Assembly: GCF_009177065.1 (NCBI RefSeq)
Contig: NZ_WEZF01000005.1
Span: forward strand, 186,001-250,000
Reading direction: 5' to 3'
From: Tautonia marina
GTDB taxonomy: Bacteria > Planctomycetota > Planctomycetia > Isosphaerales > Isosphaeraceae
DNA length: 64,000 bases
A model generated the notes under the pieces. It saw nothing but the letters and a program-made list of their open reading frames with translations. It was not told the DNA's origin and made no database searches. The translations under genes and the position numbers were made by a program. Positions 51,861 through 62,049 of the stretch are shown here, one piece after another (the first letter of the stretch is position 1; every line of letters begins with the position of its first letter).

Positions 51861-52733
51861 TCAGTCGGCCGACTCACCCACGGCAAGCCGAGCGAAGCCG
51901 CCCAGTTCGATCTCCTTGCCGACCGAGCTGATCTCCTCGTGGACCTTGCGAGACGGATCCTTGACGAAGACCTGATCGACCAGGACGATCTCGCTGTACC
52001 AGGCGTTGAGCTTGCCGTCGGCGATCTTCTCGCGGATGTTCTCCGGCTTGTCCTCGGCCTGAGCGATGAAGATGCGCTTCTGCTCGGCGACGGCGTCGGC
52101 GGCAACCTCGTCGCGGCGGGCGGCGAGGGGACGGGTGGCGACGACCTGAAGGGCCAGGTCCTTGGCCAGGGCGATCACCCGGTCGCTGCCGGCGGTGGCG
52201 TCGTCCGGGCACTTGAGCGAGACGATCGCGCCGGACTTGTTGTCGTGGTGAACGTAGGCATCGACCCGTCCAGGGCCGTCGAGCGAGAGCCGGGCGGCTC
52301 GGGTGAACTGAACGTTCTCGCCGGTCCGGGAATTCAGGTCGAGCAGGAACTCGTTGAGTGTCTTGGGACCGATCGACTGATCCTTCAATGTCGAGGCGTC
52401 GATGGTGCCGGTCGTGCTGAGGCCAAGGACGAAGTCGGCCAGCTCGACGGAGGCCTTGCGGAAGTCGTCGTTGCGGGCGACGAAGTCGGTCTCGCAGTTC
52501 AGCTCGACCATGGCGCCGGAACGGCCGTCCTCGGAGATGACGACCTCGACCCGGCCGGCGGTGGCGGCGCGGCCGGCTCGGCCGGCGGCCTTGGCCATGC
52601 CGCGTTCCTTGGCGAGGGTCTCGGCCTTGGCACCGTCACCGTCGGCTTCCTGGAGGAGCTTCTTGCACTCCATGAGTCCGAGTCCGGTGCGTTTGCGGAG
52701 TTCGTTGACAGCCTGGGCCGTAATCTCGGCCAT
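51861..52733 (-). CDS. tsf: Translation elongation factor Ts
   Basis: A 290-aa guanine nucleotide exchange factor for EF-Tu. Family motifs are ITAQAVNELRKRTGLGLMECKKLLQEADGD (N-terminal UBA-like), AGRAATAGRVEVVI, and VELNCETDFVARNDDF (core, EF-Tu contact TDFV). The middle contains a region with coiled-coil character, and the end has KIADGKLNAWYSEIVLVDQVFVKD. ATG at 52733 with GGGAG upstream. About 310 bp separates it from rpsB, longer than is typical; I see no gene in that gap. Confidence 0.96.
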   Translation of the reverse strand: MAEITAQAVNELRKRTGLGLMECKKLLQEADGDGAKAETLAKERGMAKAAGRAGRAATAGRVEVVISEDGRSGAMVELNCETDFVARNDDFRKASVELADFVLGLSTTGTIDASTLKDQSIGPKTLNEFLLDLNSRTGENVQFTRAARLSLDGPGRVDAYVHHDNKSGAIVSLKCPDDATAGSDRVIALAKDLALQVVATRPLAARRDEVAADAVAEQKRIFIAQAEDKPENIREKIADGKLNAWYSEIVLVDQVFVKDPSRKVHEEISSVGKEIELGGFARLAVGESAD

Positions 52734-53043
52734 CGTGCGGGTCTCCCTGGCAGGCGTGCGGTGGAGTTGAGAACGAGACGTCAAGACGAGGGACAGTTGT
52801 CTGCGAAGGCTCTGGCGGTTGGACTCGATCCGAGCCGGATCGAGCGGATTGCCAGACCTGACCGTCATGGCCAAAGAACGCTGGCTCGAAACCGGCTCGC
52901 GGCGGGGTGAGATCTTCCGATCGAAGGGCCGGAGCAGCGCATCGAGTCAGCGTTCGGTCGGTCGGGAGCGACGCTGGCCGTCGGGAGCGAAACACTCGAC
53001 CGACGGCCAGGAATCGGGGAATCTGACAAGGCTCGGAGCGGAA

Positions 53044-54042
53044 TCAGCCCTGAGCAGGAGGCTGCTGCGGCTCGTCCGGGGTGGCCTCAGGCGAGGGGGC
53101 TGCCTCGGGAGCAGCCGGAGGAGCCTGAGGTTCGACAGCTGGTTCACTCGGAGCGGCGGATTCGGGGGCGGCGGCCGGTTCGGCCGACGCGGTCGCCTCG
53201 CCGGACTCGGCCGGAGCAGGGGCCGACGCCGGAGCGCCGGGAGCCGCCACAGGAGCCCCCGGGGCGTCACCCGGTCGCGGGCCGGAGCCTCGCCGTTCGA
53301 GTCGGCCGCGCTGGCCCTGTCCACCCGGCTGGCCCGGCTCGGGGCGCTGAGCTTCGGGAGGAGCGGCGGCCTTGCCGTCGATGATGGCGGCGGTCAGGCG
53401 GTCGAGGATCAGCTCGATGGCTCGCATGCTGTCGTCGTTGCCGGGGATTGGCAGGTCGACAACGTCGGGGTCGCAGTCGGTGTCCATCAGGGCGACGACC
53501 TTGACGCCGAGCTTCCGGGCCTCGCTGACGGCGATCTTCTCGCGGTGCGGGTCGATGACGAACATGGCCTCGGGCCGGCGAGTCATGTGCCGGATGCCTT
53601 CGAGGTTCCTCGAAATCTTACGGCGCTCGCGGTTCAGGGTGCTCAGCGCCTTCTTCGAGTAGGTCAGCGCCATATCGCTATCGAGCGTCTGCTCCAGCTC
53701 GTCAAGGCGGTCGAGGCGGCTGCGAATGGTCTGGAAGTTCGTCAGGGTGCCGCCGAGCCATCGCTCGGTGACATACGGCATGCCGCACTTGGTGGCGTGC
53801 TCGACCACGATATCGACGGCCTGGCGCTTGGTGCCGACGAAGAGGATCAGGCCGCCGCCGGCGGCGACGCGGTTGAAGTACTTGGTCGCCCGCAGGAGGC
53901 CGCGGACGGTCTCCTTCAAGTCGATGATATGAATCAGGTTGCGCTTGCCGTAGATGTACGGCTTCATCTTCGGGTTCCAGCGGCTGGCGCGGTGGCCGTA
54001 GTGCACGCCGGCTTCGATCAAGTCCTTCACAGCGATCGCCAC
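53044..54042 (-). CDS. rpsB: 30S ribosomal protein S2 with long Ala/Pro/Glu C-terminal extension
   Basis: A 332-aa S2 protein. The conserved part (about 1-225) has [75 protein letters not shown] and [23 protein letters not shown]. About 100 further residues rich in Ala, Pro, Glu and Gly follow, compared with about 240-260 residues in most bacteria. The start is a GTG at 54042 with a GGAGGGG Shine-Dalgarno 8 nt upstream; no ATG is suitably placed. First gene of the translation cluster. Confidence 0.96.
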   Translation of the reverse strand: MAIAVKDLIEAGVHYGHRASRWNPKMKPYIYGKRNLIHIIDLKETVRGLLRATKYFNRVAAGGGLILFVGTKRQAVDIVVEHATKCGMPYVTERWLGGTLTNFQTIRSRLDRLDELEQTLDSDMALTYSKKALSTLNRERRKISRNLEGIRHMTRRPEAMFVIDPHREKIAVSEARKLGVKVVALMDTDCDPDVVDLPIPGNDDSMRAIELILDRLTAAIIDGKAAAPPEAQRPEPGQPGGQGQRGRLERRGSGPRPGDAPGAPVAAPGAPASAPAPAESGEATASAEPAAAPESAAPSEPAVEPQAPPAAPEAAPSPEATPDEPQQPPAQG

Positions 54043-54181
54043 GGGCAATCCCCTCCGGGGGCAGTCAGAAGGTCGTCCGGCCGATGGTCCGGGGGCGACA
54101 TGCCCTCGGGGCGGCCTTGCTTTCGGGATGGTCGAGTGGGGTTCGGTCAACACGGAACACGACTCGGTCGAGCCGCCAAGT

Positions 54182-54670
54182 TTACCGACCTCGGAGGGAA
54201 TCGTCAAACGTGGGAGTTCTGGCGTCGTAATGCCGGAGAATCGGCAGGGCAACCTCGTAGGCAAACCTCCCGTCGGCGTTCGATGCGAAGGCTCGGGCAC
54301 GGCCGGTCCCCGCGCCGGTCGGCCAGGCCGGCGCGGTCTGTTCGGCAAACCGCCAGTAGGCCGCTGTTTCCCGGGCAAAGGCGGCGCGTCGGAGGCAGGC
54401 CAGGGCCGCCTCTTGCAGGATCAAGGCGTCGTACGGTTCCCCCGATCGCCTGGCCAGTTCTGCCCCGTCCAGGAACCGGGCGGCAAAGGCCTGCTCGACC
54501 GGTTCCCGTGCCTCGAACGCCTCCGCCGACACGATCGCCTGAGAGCGGTTGTGCGCCGTCAACCATGCCAGGAACCAGGAGCGGACTTGCAACACCCCTC
54601 CGAACGTCACGGCGACGACCGCGATGATCCCCATCAACCGGCCAATGGTGAACCGTCCGAGACGAGGCAT
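54182..54670 (-). CDS. Membrane-anchored protein of unknown function
   Basis: A 162-aa protein with one N-terminal transmembrane helix preceded by RFTIGRLM, a pattern common in small planctomycetal membrane proteins ([24 protein letters not shown]). The rest is a helical, Ala/Glu/Arg-rich domain ([36 protein letters not shown] as a span). ATG at 54670 has GGAG 8 nt upstream; another ATG is at 54700. Function is unknown. It overlaps nothing but is adjacent to another planctomycete-type membrane protein gene, likely an operon. Confidence 0.65.
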   Translation of the reverse strand: MPRLGRFTIGRLMGIIAVVAVTFGGVLQVRSWFLAWLTAHNRSQAIVSAEAFEAREPVEQAFAARFLDGAELARRSGEPYDALILQEAALACLRRAAFARETAAYWRFAEQTAPAWPTGAGTGRARAFASNADGRFAYEVALPILRHYDARTPTFDDSLRGR

Positions 54671-54711
54671 GAACGGGGCTCCGGTGGGGAATCGAGGCAT
54701 CACGAGCGTGT

Positions 54712-55416
54712 TCAAGGATTCGCGTTCCGCCAGAAGGACCAGACCGATTGGTCGTGATGCCAGGCTCTCCAGGCGGGATGCCCGCCGCGCTCGTGACTCG
54801 CAGGGGTGAACGATCGGAGTCGGCCGTGGTCGTCGAAATCGAGGACGAGGTATCGCAGCGAGCCGGTCGGGGCGGCGATCCAGGTGGAGGAGGAAGCCTT
54901 CCAAAGGGTTGCGAGCGTCGTGCCTTCGATGAGCGGAGTGCTGAGAACCCGCCTCACCTCGTCCTCCGGGAGGTCGAGGCTCAGCCGTTGGACGGGGACG
55001 CCCCCACCATAGAGGACCCACCACGTCTGGAGAGACACGGCCGCCAGGGGGACGAGCACCACCAGCGCCGCAATGCGAACATACCGGGATCGAGGCCGAC
55101 CCGCAGCAAGCCCGAGGACGATCACCGACACCGAGAGGCCGGCGACCGTGGGGGAAAGACGCCGGGCCAGGGTCGGCATTGGGGGACGGATCATCCGAGG
55201 ATCACGGTAGCCCCTTTCCGCATTTCCCCTCGCGTAGAACCAACTCCCGTCAGGATTGACAGCATGCATTCCCCGTCCGTTGCCAATGGAGACGGGCAAC
55301 GAGGACCGACGCGGAAAGGCTTTATGAGTCGCCGACGCGGCGGCGAGGTCGAGGGCAATGAGAGCGATGGCGAGCATCATCCCGAGGACCGTGAATCGCG
55401 GGTGTGGAATGCGCAT
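54712..55416 (-). CDS. Polytopic membrane protein of unknown function
   Basis: A 234-aa protein with three predicted hydrophobic segments (FTVLGMMLAIALIALDLAAASA at about 8-29, VAGLSVSVIVLGLAAG and YVRIAALVVLVPLAAVSLQTWW further on) and a C-terminal soluble domain (RLSLDLPEDEVRRVLSTPLIEG ... YLVLDFDDHGRLRSF). No family is recognised. ATG at 55416 (MRIPHPRF) is chosen because it precedes the first transmembrane segment. Confidence 0.65.
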   Translation of the reverse strand: MRIPHPRFTVLGMMLAIALIALDLAAASATHKAFPRRSSLPVSIGNGRGMHAVNPDGSWFYARGNAERGYRDPRMIRPPMPTLARRLSPTVAGLSVSVIVLGLAAGRPRSRYVRIAALVVLVPLAAVSLQTWWVLYGGGVPVQRLSLDLPEDEVRRVLSTPLIEGTTLATLWKASSSTWIAAPTGSLRYLVLDFDDHGRLRSFTPASHERGGHPAWRAWHHDQSVWSFWRNANP

Positions 55417-55522
55417 CGGCTGGACCTCGCTCGGTGATCGTCGGCGGCTCCAAGGCAATGAACCTCGGCGGAAGACAGGCAAACGCCTGCCCGACACGAG
55501 TCTTGAGCGAGATCCGGGCTGA

Positions 55523-56275
55523 TCAAGGCCCGGAATTGTCGTCGGGCAGATCGTCGAGGACGGGCAAACCGGGCGGGTAGGGGCCGTCGGCGGGGTCGAA
55601 GGGGCCGCAGAGGCCTTCGGCGTCGCAGGCGCGGCAGGCGGCGATGTCGGCGCGGGTGAGGCCGGGGTACCAGGTCATCAGCTCCTCCTCGGTCTTGCCG
55701 TCGGCGAGCCAGGCGGCGACGTCTTCAACCTCGCGGCGGAGGCGGAGGAGGACGGGCCATTGCTCGCTCATGCTGCGGACGAGGGCGATGTGAGATCGCC
55801 AGTTGGCTGAGGCGTCGGCAATCTCCTCGGGGGTGGACTCGGGGAGTGGGGCAGGGGAAGGATCAATGGCCGAAGTCGAGGAAGTCGACGAGCGCGAGGG
55901 CTTCGAAGGTCGGGGAGCAGAGCCGGCCTTGTGGTCGCGGTAATGGCGGAGGTCCTTCAGGGCGGAGCGGAAGTTGCGGTCGGCGAGGGTCTGGTACCGG
56001 CACCAGGCGAGGTCGGGGATCTCGGTCGCCGATTCGGCCTGCGAGGCTTTGCGGAGGCGCTGGGCGGCAAGGATGAGGAGTTCGACGAGCAGGCGCTCCT
56101 GAGCGTCGCCGGGAGCGACCGAGGCGAGCAGACTCGTCGTGAGGGTGGCGAACGCGGAAGGGTCGGAATCGAGCAGGGCCAGGATCGTCGTCGAGGGGTC
56201 GGCCGACGAGGACGAGGTGGTGACATTCGAATCCGACGAGCACGACGGCGAACTGTTCGAGGGGTGCATGTCCAT
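55523..56275 (-). CDS. DUF433-like C-terminal domain protein, otherwise unknown
   Basis: A 250-aa acidic, Ser-rich protein. The N-terminal half is helical (TILALLDSDPSAFATLTTSLLAS, ERLLVELLILAAQRLRKASQ, WCRYQTLADRNFRSALKDLRHYRDHK). The C-terminal part, AAWLADGKTEEELMTWYPGLTRADIAACRACDAEG, resembles the DUF433 motif (YPxLTxxDIxAxxxYA), an antitoxin-like helical DNA-binding fold, but this is a weak match. It lacks a signal peptide. It ends close to the preceding membrane protein gene. Confidence 0.6.
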   Translation of the reverse strand: MDMHPSNSSPSCSSDSNVTTSSSSADPSTTILALLDSDPSAFATLTTSLLASVAPGDAQERLLVELLILAAQRLRKASQAESATEIPDLAWCRYQTLADRNFRSALKDLRHYRDHKAGSAPRPSKPSRSSTSSTSAIDPSPAPLPESTPEEIADASANWRSHIALVRSMSEQWPVLLRLRREVEDVAAWLADGKTEEELMTWYPGLTRADIAACRACDAEGLCGPFDPADGPYPPGLPVLDDLPDDNSGP

Positions 56276-56900
56276 GATGACAGGAGGATCCCGGGCGAGG
56301 AAGTCGGCGGCGGCAAGGCCGGGCGGGTCCTTTGGTCATCAGCCCGGTTGCCGTGGGGTGGTCGCCGTCTCATCCCGGCGCGGTCCTCGGCCGCCCCTCG
56401 ACGGCCAACGGCGGGGGGCGGAGCGGTCCTCAATTGCAACGTGCCTTTGAGGATATCATCGAGAAATCGGGGAGGTTCAGTCACAAAAAATGGATTGATC
56501 GGGTGAAGCAAACTCTTCCGAGGTGCGAGCGCGGCGGAGAATCGGAGTGATCGGGGGGGCGATCGCGGGGGCCAGCTGTCCCGTCGCCCGGCCCGGGGTC
56601 CGCTCCACGGAACCCGGGGCACTCGAGACGGCAGCGGACCCCAGGGACCGGATGGCCGATGTACCCGAGGCAGCAGCGGATGCCGGAATCCGGATGGCCG
56701 TGACACCCGAGGCGGCAGCGGATGCCGGGGTCCGGATGGCCGGACAATGGGGGAGCCAGGCGCGGAGCGTCGGGGCCATCGGGGTGCGATCCGAAGCAAG
56801 GGAGGCAAGGGCAGCGTTTCGCCGAACGGGGGAGTGTGCCTAGAATGAATTGAGCAAACACGCCGGAACCGCCGACCGAAGCCGCCGGGAGAGGATCGCC
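56276..56900. other. Intergenic stretch with 42-bp tandem repeats
   Basis: About 625 bp between divergent genes. At about 56612-56742 there are one diverged and two close copies (56659-56700 and 56701-56742) of a 42-bp unit containing CCCGAGGC(A/G)GCAGCGGATGC and GTCCGGATGGCCG-like sequence. A frame open across it would code for a low-complexity repeat peptide; I do not call it as a gene. Confidence 0.55.
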
Positions 56901-57572
56901 ATGCCGCCGTTACTCTGGGCCGAGTTTTCGATTCAGTATCTTGTGCCCGCGATCTTCCTGGTAATCTGGGCCTTGAATCAGGTCTTTGGGAAATCCGAGG
57001 CCCCACAGCCGCCCATGAAAGAACGGATCGGTCCCCGGCCGGTGCCGCCGGGCGGACCCTCTCGGGCACCGCAAACCCCGTCGAGAGCGCCCAGGGGGAA
57101 TGCTCCGGAGCGATCGAGGACCAGCCCGAGCCGGGGTCAGGCTCAGGCGACTCGGAGCGCAAACCGATCGGCAACCCGGAGCCGATCGCAAGCGAAGCAG
57201 GAGGAGCCCGCCACGTCTTCGAATCGCGTGGGGGAAGCGCAGCGCGTGCCGAGGCCGATTCCGGCCGACATCCAGGAAGTGTATGCGATCTACGATGACG
57301 ACCGGATGGACGCCGCCGAGATCAAGCGGGGGCTGGGTCCGATCTCGGCCGAAGCAACGCGAGGATCGCGGTCACGCGGCGCAGTGCTGCCGGCGGGTCT
57401 GTCGGCCTGGGCGAACCTGGGAGGGGAGCAGGGGGTAAACCTGAATCGGCTGCGAGAGGCGATCATCCTCTCAGAGATCCTCACCCCACCGCCGAGCGTG
57501 GCGCGATTGCGGCAGGCGAGAACCGGCCGGCCGATGCCGCTGATGGAACAGGAGCCTCCGGTCGAATCGTGA
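56901..57572 (+). CDS. Membrane-anchored protein with disordered Arg/Ser linker
   Basis: A 223-aa protein beginning MPPLLWAEFSIQYLVPAIFLVIWALNQVF, a single N-terminal transmembrane helix. A disordered Pro/Arg/Ser-rich linker (about 38-115) is followed by a short ordered segment (VYAIYDDDRMDAAEIKRGLGPIS) and a Leu-rich C-terminal end (NLNRLREAIILSEILTPPPSVARLR). The pattern matches small planctomycetal membrane proteins of unknown function. Start at ATG 56901 after GAGAGGA. It precedes guaA by 304 bp. Confidence 0.65.
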   Translation: MPPLLWAEFSIQYLVPAIFLVIWALNQVFGKSEAPQPPMKERIGPRPVPPGGPSRAPQTPSRAPRGNAPERSRTSPSRGQAQATRSANRSATRSRSQAKQEEPATSSNRVGEAQRVPRPIPADIQEVYAIYDDDRMDAAEIKRGLGPISAEATRGSRSRGAVLPAGLSAWANLGGEQGVNLNRLREAIILSEILTPPPSVARLRQARTGRPMPLMEQEPPVES

Positions 57573-57876
57573 TGAGGGAGGCAGGGTCAAGCAGTCGGCG
57601 GGAGGCAGATCTTGTCTGCGGCTGGGGCGAGGGGAAGGACGCAGCGCCCTGTGATTCGGCAACGGCCCCCTCACACGGCCTGACGGCCACCCTCTCTCCC
57701 GTAAGCGGGGCGAGGGTTGATGATGCTCGATCGGATCGACCGGCAAGGCCGGGCGGGTCTGAACGGCTCGGGGGATCTTTGGGCCGATTGCGATTCTCAA
57801 CGGGTGGTTGGTCGGAGTAGAATCGCGGTTTGGTTCGCGACTCCTCTTTTCGCCGTCCTTGAGGTTCGTCCCGCCG

Positions 57877-59439
57877 ATGCAGCCCGCCGACCAGTCCCGG
57901 CGTCCGGTTCTCGTGCTCGATTTCGGTTCGCAGTACGTTCAGTTGATCGCCCGGCGCGTCCGGGAGCGGCGAGCGTTTGCGATCATCGTGCGGCACGACA
58001 TCACGGCAGATCGGGTCAAGGAACTCGACCCGATGGCCATCATCCTCTCTGGAGGCCCGTCGAGCGTTTACGAGCCGAACGCCCCGAAATGCGATCCAGG
58101 GCTGTTCGAGCTGGGCGTGCCGATCCTGGGCATCTGCTACGGGATGCAACTGGCCTGCCAGGCGCTCGGGAGTAAGGTCGACTCGGTGCCGTCTCGCGAG
58201 TACGGACCGGCGGCCTTGACGCAGGTCAACGACGGCTCGCCGTTGCTCGCCGAGGTGACGACGGGGACGACGGTCTGGATGAGCCACGGCGATCAGGTGC
58301 ATACGCTCAGCCCTGACTTCGAGGGGCTCGCGGCGACCTCGACCTGCCCGATGGCGGCGGTTCGGCACCGATCGAAGGAGGTTTATGGCCTTCAGTTTCA
58401 CCCTGAGGTCAGCCACACAACCCTCGGGAGCCACATTCTGGGGAACTTCCTCGACCGGATCGCCGGCAGCCCTGGCGACTGGACGATGGAGGCGTATCTC
58501 GACCAGGCGGTCGAGGCGATTCGGCGGCAGGTCGGGCCGGACGAGCGGGTGGTGTGCGGAGTGTCGGGCGGGGTCGATTCGTCGGTGACGGCGGCCTTGC
58601 TGGCGAGGGCGCTGGGAGAGCGGGTCGTCTGCATCTTTGTGGATAACGGCTTGCTCAGGGCAGGGGAGCGAGCGTCGGTCGTCGATATGTTCGGCAAGCA
58701 CTCGAAGGCCGAACTCAGAGTGATCGACGCCTCGGAGCGGTTCCTGACGGTGCTCGACGGCGTGACCGACCCGCAAGAGAAGCGGGTGAAGATCGGTCAT
58801 ACGTTCATCGATGTGTTCCGAGATGAGGCGAAGTCGATCCCGAACGCCCGGTTCCTGGCGCAGGGGACCTTGTATCCGGACGTGATCGAGAGCGGGGGAT
58901 CGGCCGATGCCCCGGCAGCGACGATCAAGCATCACCACAACGTCGGCGGCCTTCCGGCGGAGCTGGGCTTCGAGCTGATCGAGCCCCTGCGCGACCTGTT
59001 CAAGGACGAGGTCAGGCGGCTCGGGATCGAGCTGGGATTGCCCGAGAGCCAGGTCTGGCGGCATCCGTTCCCCGGCCCCGGCCTGGCCGTGCGATGCCTG
59101 GGAGCGATCACGAAAGAACGGCTCGAAGTGCTCAGGCGGGCAGACACGATCTTCCTCGAAGAACTCCGCGCCGCGGGCCTGCTGCGAGCGACCGGACAGG
59201 CGTTTGCCGTGCTGCTGCCGGTGCAGTCGGTCGGGGTGATGGGGGACGGGCGCACCTATGAGAGCGTCGTCGCCCTGCGATGCGTGGACACCGACGACTT
59301 CATGACCGCCGATTGGACAAGGTTGCCCCCTGAACTGCTCGCCCGGGCGTCGAGCCGGATTATCAACGAGGTGAAGGGGGTGAACCGGGTGGCCTACGAC
59401 ATTACGAGCAAACCGCCGGGAACGATTGAGTGGGAGTGA
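57877..59439 (+). CDS. guaA: GMP synthase (glutamine-hydrolysing)
   Basis: A 520-aa enzyme that aminates XMP to GMP. The N-terminal class I glutamine amidotransferase domain has [29 protein letters not shown], the nucleophile Cys in [11 protein letters not shown], and [11 protein letters not shown] (His, Glu). The ATP pyrophosphatase domain has [22 protein letters not shown] (P-loop SGGVDSS), [12 protein letters not shown] and [10 protein letters not shown]-type motif ([10 protein letters not shown]). The C-terminal dimerisation domain ends with [27 protein letters not shown] at 57877 is chosen by the family start; upstream frame extension is not conserved. Confidence 0.97.
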   Translation: MQPADQSRRPVLVLDFGSQYVQLIARRVRERRAFAIIVRHDITADRVKELDPMAIILSGGPSSVYEPNAPKCDPGLFELGVPILGICYGMQLACQALGSKVDSVPSREYGPAALTQVNDGSPLLAEVTTGTTVWMSHGDQVHTLSPDFEGLAATSTCPMAAVRHRSKEVYGLQFHPEVSHTTLGSHILGNFLDRIAGSPGDWTMEAYLDQAVEAIRRQVGPDERVVCGVSGGVDSSVTAALLARALGERVVCIFVDNGLLRAGERASVVDMFGKHSKAELRVIDASERFLTVLDGVTDPQEKRVKIGHTFIDVFRDEAKSIPNARFLAQGTLYPDVIESGGSADAPAATIKHHHNVGGLPAELGFELIEPLRDLFKDEVRRLGIELGLPESQVWRHPFPGPGLAVRCLGAITKERLEVLRRADTIFLEELRAAGLLRATGQAFAVLLPVQSVGVMGDGRTYESVVALRCVDTDDFMTADWTRLPPELLARASSRIINEVKGVNRVAYDITSKPPGTIEWE

Positions 59440-59562
59440 TCTTGATTGGTCCCGGCCCGATTTTTTTCGAAACGGGTCGGAAAGATCGGAATCGGTTGAG
59501 CGAAGACTCTTTGACCCCCGAAGTTCGGTCCCTTTCGATGCATCCTGGCTGGAGTCCCCGCC

Positions 59563-60141
59563 ATGTCGACCTCCTGGTCCGCGACCGACCATGACTATGA
59601 CCCGGAGTTCGAGGAGGCGCCGGACAAAGGAGCGCCTCAGGACTTGCCGACCGAACGGCTGGCGGTGGTCAGCCTGGTGGCGGGGATCGCGGGATTTTTC
59701 CTTCCCGTGGTGGGGCCGGTGACCGCGGTGGTGTCGGGCCATGTGGCGCGGGGAGAGATTCGGAAGTCGAACGGCAGGCTCGGGGGCGATGCCCTGGCAA
59801 AAACCGGGCTGATTCTGGGCTACATCTGGATCGGTCTGACCGTGCTGGCAGTGTTGGTGATGCTCAGCTTCACGATGGTTCTGGTGAGGAGCAGCCCGGA
59901 GCACACGGTGGTGGTGGGAGGGAGAGAATTCCCAGCGGGCATTCCACATGACCAGGAATCAAACGTGGTGATTCAGCGATTGGAAGATGGCCGGGTGATG
60001 ATCGAACATGAGGGCGGGCACGGGGAATCTCCGAGACCCTCCCTCCGAATCCATCCACGGGGCCTGGACCGATCGGGGCTTGAGTTGCGTAAGCCTCCGG
60101 CTCCTCCTGAACTCCCCTCGGATCTGCCTGAATTCCCATAA
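59563..60141 (+). CDS. DUF4190-like small membrane protein
   Basis: A 192-aa protein. Residues about 30-100 show the DUF4190 pattern: LAVVSLVAGIAGFFLPVVGPVTAVVSGHVARGEIRKS, then GLILGYIWIGLTVLAVLVMLSF, two transmembrane helices separated by a short polar loop. A soluble tail follows (VVVGGREFPAGIP ... Pro-rich end). Function is unknown; the family is widespread in bacteria. Confidence 0.75.
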   Translation: MSTSWSATDHDYDPEFEEAPDKGAPQDLPTERLAVVSLVAGIAGFFLPVVGPVTAVVSGHVARGEIRKSNGRLGGDALAKTGLILGYIWIGLTVLAVLVMLSFTMVLVRSSPEHTVVVGGREFPAGIPHDQESNVVIQRLEDGRVMIEHEGGHGESPRPSLRIHPRGLDRSGLELRKPPAPPELPSDLPEFP

Positions 60142-60269
60142 GGTTGGGTCTTGAGTGTTCGGCGCCCATTGGGAGGCGGGCTCGGATAGACCGTCTCGGA
60201 GCCTAAGAGGCACGATCCCGGATCAGGTCGACGGGCCCTGGTCGGTTCGAAATGGCGGAGCAATGAGGC

Positions 60270-60854
60270 ATGGAACCGAAGGTGCCCGCCGGAAATCGAC
60301 CCGGATCGCGACGAACTCGTCCGACGATCGGCGAACTGATGATCGTGGTGGCGGGGGTCGGGGTGGGTCTGACGTTGGCCTTGCCGATCTTCCGTGATAA
60401 GCCGTCGCTGGGTGAAGGGTTTCTGGTCCTGGGAGGTGCGCTGCTGGGCGGGGTCTCGCTGGTGGGTGTGCCGTTTTTGCTCTGGGAGCGTTGGCGAGGG
60501 AGTCAACGCCGCTTCGGGCCGGGAACCTTGCTCTGGTTTGCCCACGGGACGGCGGCCTGGTTGCTTTGGCCACCGATCATCATCGGTCGGCGATCGAGTG
60601 CCCGAGGGCAGAACCCGCCGATCGTCGATCCCTCGGCCGCGGAGATCTGTTTCTTCTACGGCACGCCGTTGATGGCCGTGTATGTGACGGCGTCGCTCCT
60701 GGCCGGTGGTTGGTTGCGGAGGCGGAACCGGCGGAACCGACGGGCACCGGTACCAATGCCGTGGCGCGAGCGATTTGGGCGTATTCTCGGAATGGGATGG
60801 GCCGTGCTGGGCCTGTATGTCCTATCGATGATTTACCGGAGCAAGTTCCGGTGA
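60270..60854 (+). CDS. Polytopic membrane protein of unknown function
   Basis: A 194-aa protein with four or five hydrophobic helices (ELMIVVAGVGVGLTLALP, FLVLGGALLGGVSLVGVPFLLW, WFAHGTAAWLLWPPIIIG, MAVYVTASLLAGGWL and ILGMGWAVLGLYVLSMIY) and Arg-rich loops. It starts with RTRPTIGELMIVVA, the 'RPTI/RFTI' kind of planctomycetal N-terminus. No family recognised. Confidence 0.65.
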   Translation: MEPKVPAGNRPGSRRTRPTIGELMIVVAGVGVGLTLALPIFRDKPSLGEGFLVLGGALLGGVSLVGVPFLLWERWRGSQRRFGPGTLLWFAHGTAAWLLWPPIIIGRRSSARGQNPPIVDPSAAEICFFYGTPLMAVYVTASLLAGGWLRRRNRRNRRAPVPMPWRERFGRILGMGWAVLGLYVLSMIYRSKFR

Positions 60855-61061
60855 TCTCCTGCTCCACGATTTTGAGCGGGATTCCGTAAGAAATCGGGCC
60901 GGGATGCGATACACTCTTTGGAAATTGACCGATCGTTTGCAATGCTCCGAGACGTGGCAGCCGCCTCGGGACGATTGCGTGAGGCGCCGACCTCGCATTC
61001 GCATGCGATGATCTTTTTCTCCAAAACACCTTCCTTGATTCTCGATTGACCGAGGCGATCC

Positions 61062-61976
61062 ATGTCGCAAAGCGACCCGTTCGGACCCGAAAAGTTTGAC
61101 ATGTATCAGGAACCTCAGGCCACGGCGGCGCCTCCGGAGCGCAAAGGGCCGGGATGCCTGTTCTGGGGGTGCTTGATCTCGGGCATTCTGTTCGTGGTCA
61201 CACTGATCCTGATTATTGCGCTGGTCTTCTTTGCCCGAGGGAAGCTGATTGGAGTGATCGAGGAGTACACCGATCCCGAGCCGGTCGAGCTGCCCGAAAT
61301 CCAGCTTGCCGAAGAGCAGCGCCAGGAAGTCATCGCGCGCTGGGAGACGTTCAAGCAGGCGATGGACGAAGGTCGCAAGGACGAGCTTTCACTCGACAGC
61401 GATGAGTTCAACCTGGTCGCCCAGCACGTCGTTTCGGAGGCCGAGGGCCGGGTTCACTTCACGATCGAAGGGGACAAGCTGCGAGGTCAGGTCAGCCTGC
61501 CGGTTGAAGACGTGGGACAAAAGCTCCTCGGCACCAACAAGCTGGACGGCCGATATTTCAATGCCTCGGGAACCTTTGACGTTTTCCTCCGAAACGGCGT
61601 CCTCGTGCTTCAGATTCAAGAAGCCGAGGTGAAAGGGGAACCCGTTCCGGATGAGGTGATGGATCAGGTTCGTGGTCAGAACCTGGCCGAGTCCATGACC
61701 GAGAACCCGGAACAACGTGAACTGTTCTCGAAGTTCGAGAGCATCGAAGTCAAGGATGGCCGGATCATCTTCACCTCGCAGGGCGTCGAACCGGCCGAAC
61801 CGGCCGCGGAAGGTGAAGCAGATGCGGAGGCCGAACCCGCTGAACCGGATGCAGGGGCCGAACCCGCCGCGGAAGAAGGCGCCGAGCCTGCCGAGACGGC
61901 GGAACCCGAGCCGACTGCGGAACCCAAGCCACAGCCTGAACCGGCTGAGGAGCCGGAGCCGGCCGCGGCGCCGTGA
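61062..61976 (+). CDS. Membrane-anchored protein with extracytoplasmic domain and acidic Pro/Glu/Ala tail
   Basis: A 304-aa protein with a Cys-flanked transmembrane helix (GCLFWGCLISGILFVVTLILIIALVFFARG, about 31-60). A soluble beta-rich domain follows (about 85-245; HFTIEGDKLRGQVSLPVEDVG, YFNASGTFDVFLRNGVLVLQIQEAEVKG). The last 60 residues are a Glu/Pro/Ala repeat, likely disordered and negatively charged. A similar domain occurs in other planctomycetal proteins, but I cannot name it. Confidence 0.7.
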   Translation: MSQSDPFGPEKFDMYQEPQATAAPPERKGPGCLFWGCLISGILFVVTLILIIALVFFARGKLIGVIEEYTDPEPVELPEIQLAEEQRQEVIARWETFKQAMDEGRKDELSLDSDEFNLVAQHVVSEAEGRVHFTIEGDKLRGQVSLPVEDVGQKLLGTNKLDGRYFNASGTFDVFLRNGVLVLQIQEAEVKGEPVPDEVMDQVRGQNLAESMTENPEQRELFSKFESIEVKDGRIIFTSQGVEPAEPAAEGEADAEAEPAEPDAGAEPAAEEGAEPAETAEPEPTAEPKPQPEPAEEPEPAAAP

Positions 61977-62049
61977 ACCTGATGTGGACCTGTTGACTTG
62001 ACATGACGGAACGGCGAGCGAAACGCCCGTCCTCGTCGGATCCGCCCAT

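Noticed and set aside
56659-56742. 42-bp repeats as a CRISPR array
   Set aside because: Units are adjacent without unique spacers, and no cas gene is present.
59440-59500. A terminator after guaA formed by CCGGCCCG and CGGGTCGG
   Set aside because: The stem has a wobble pair, a long loop containing the T-run and no T-run after it, so it is not a convincing terminator.
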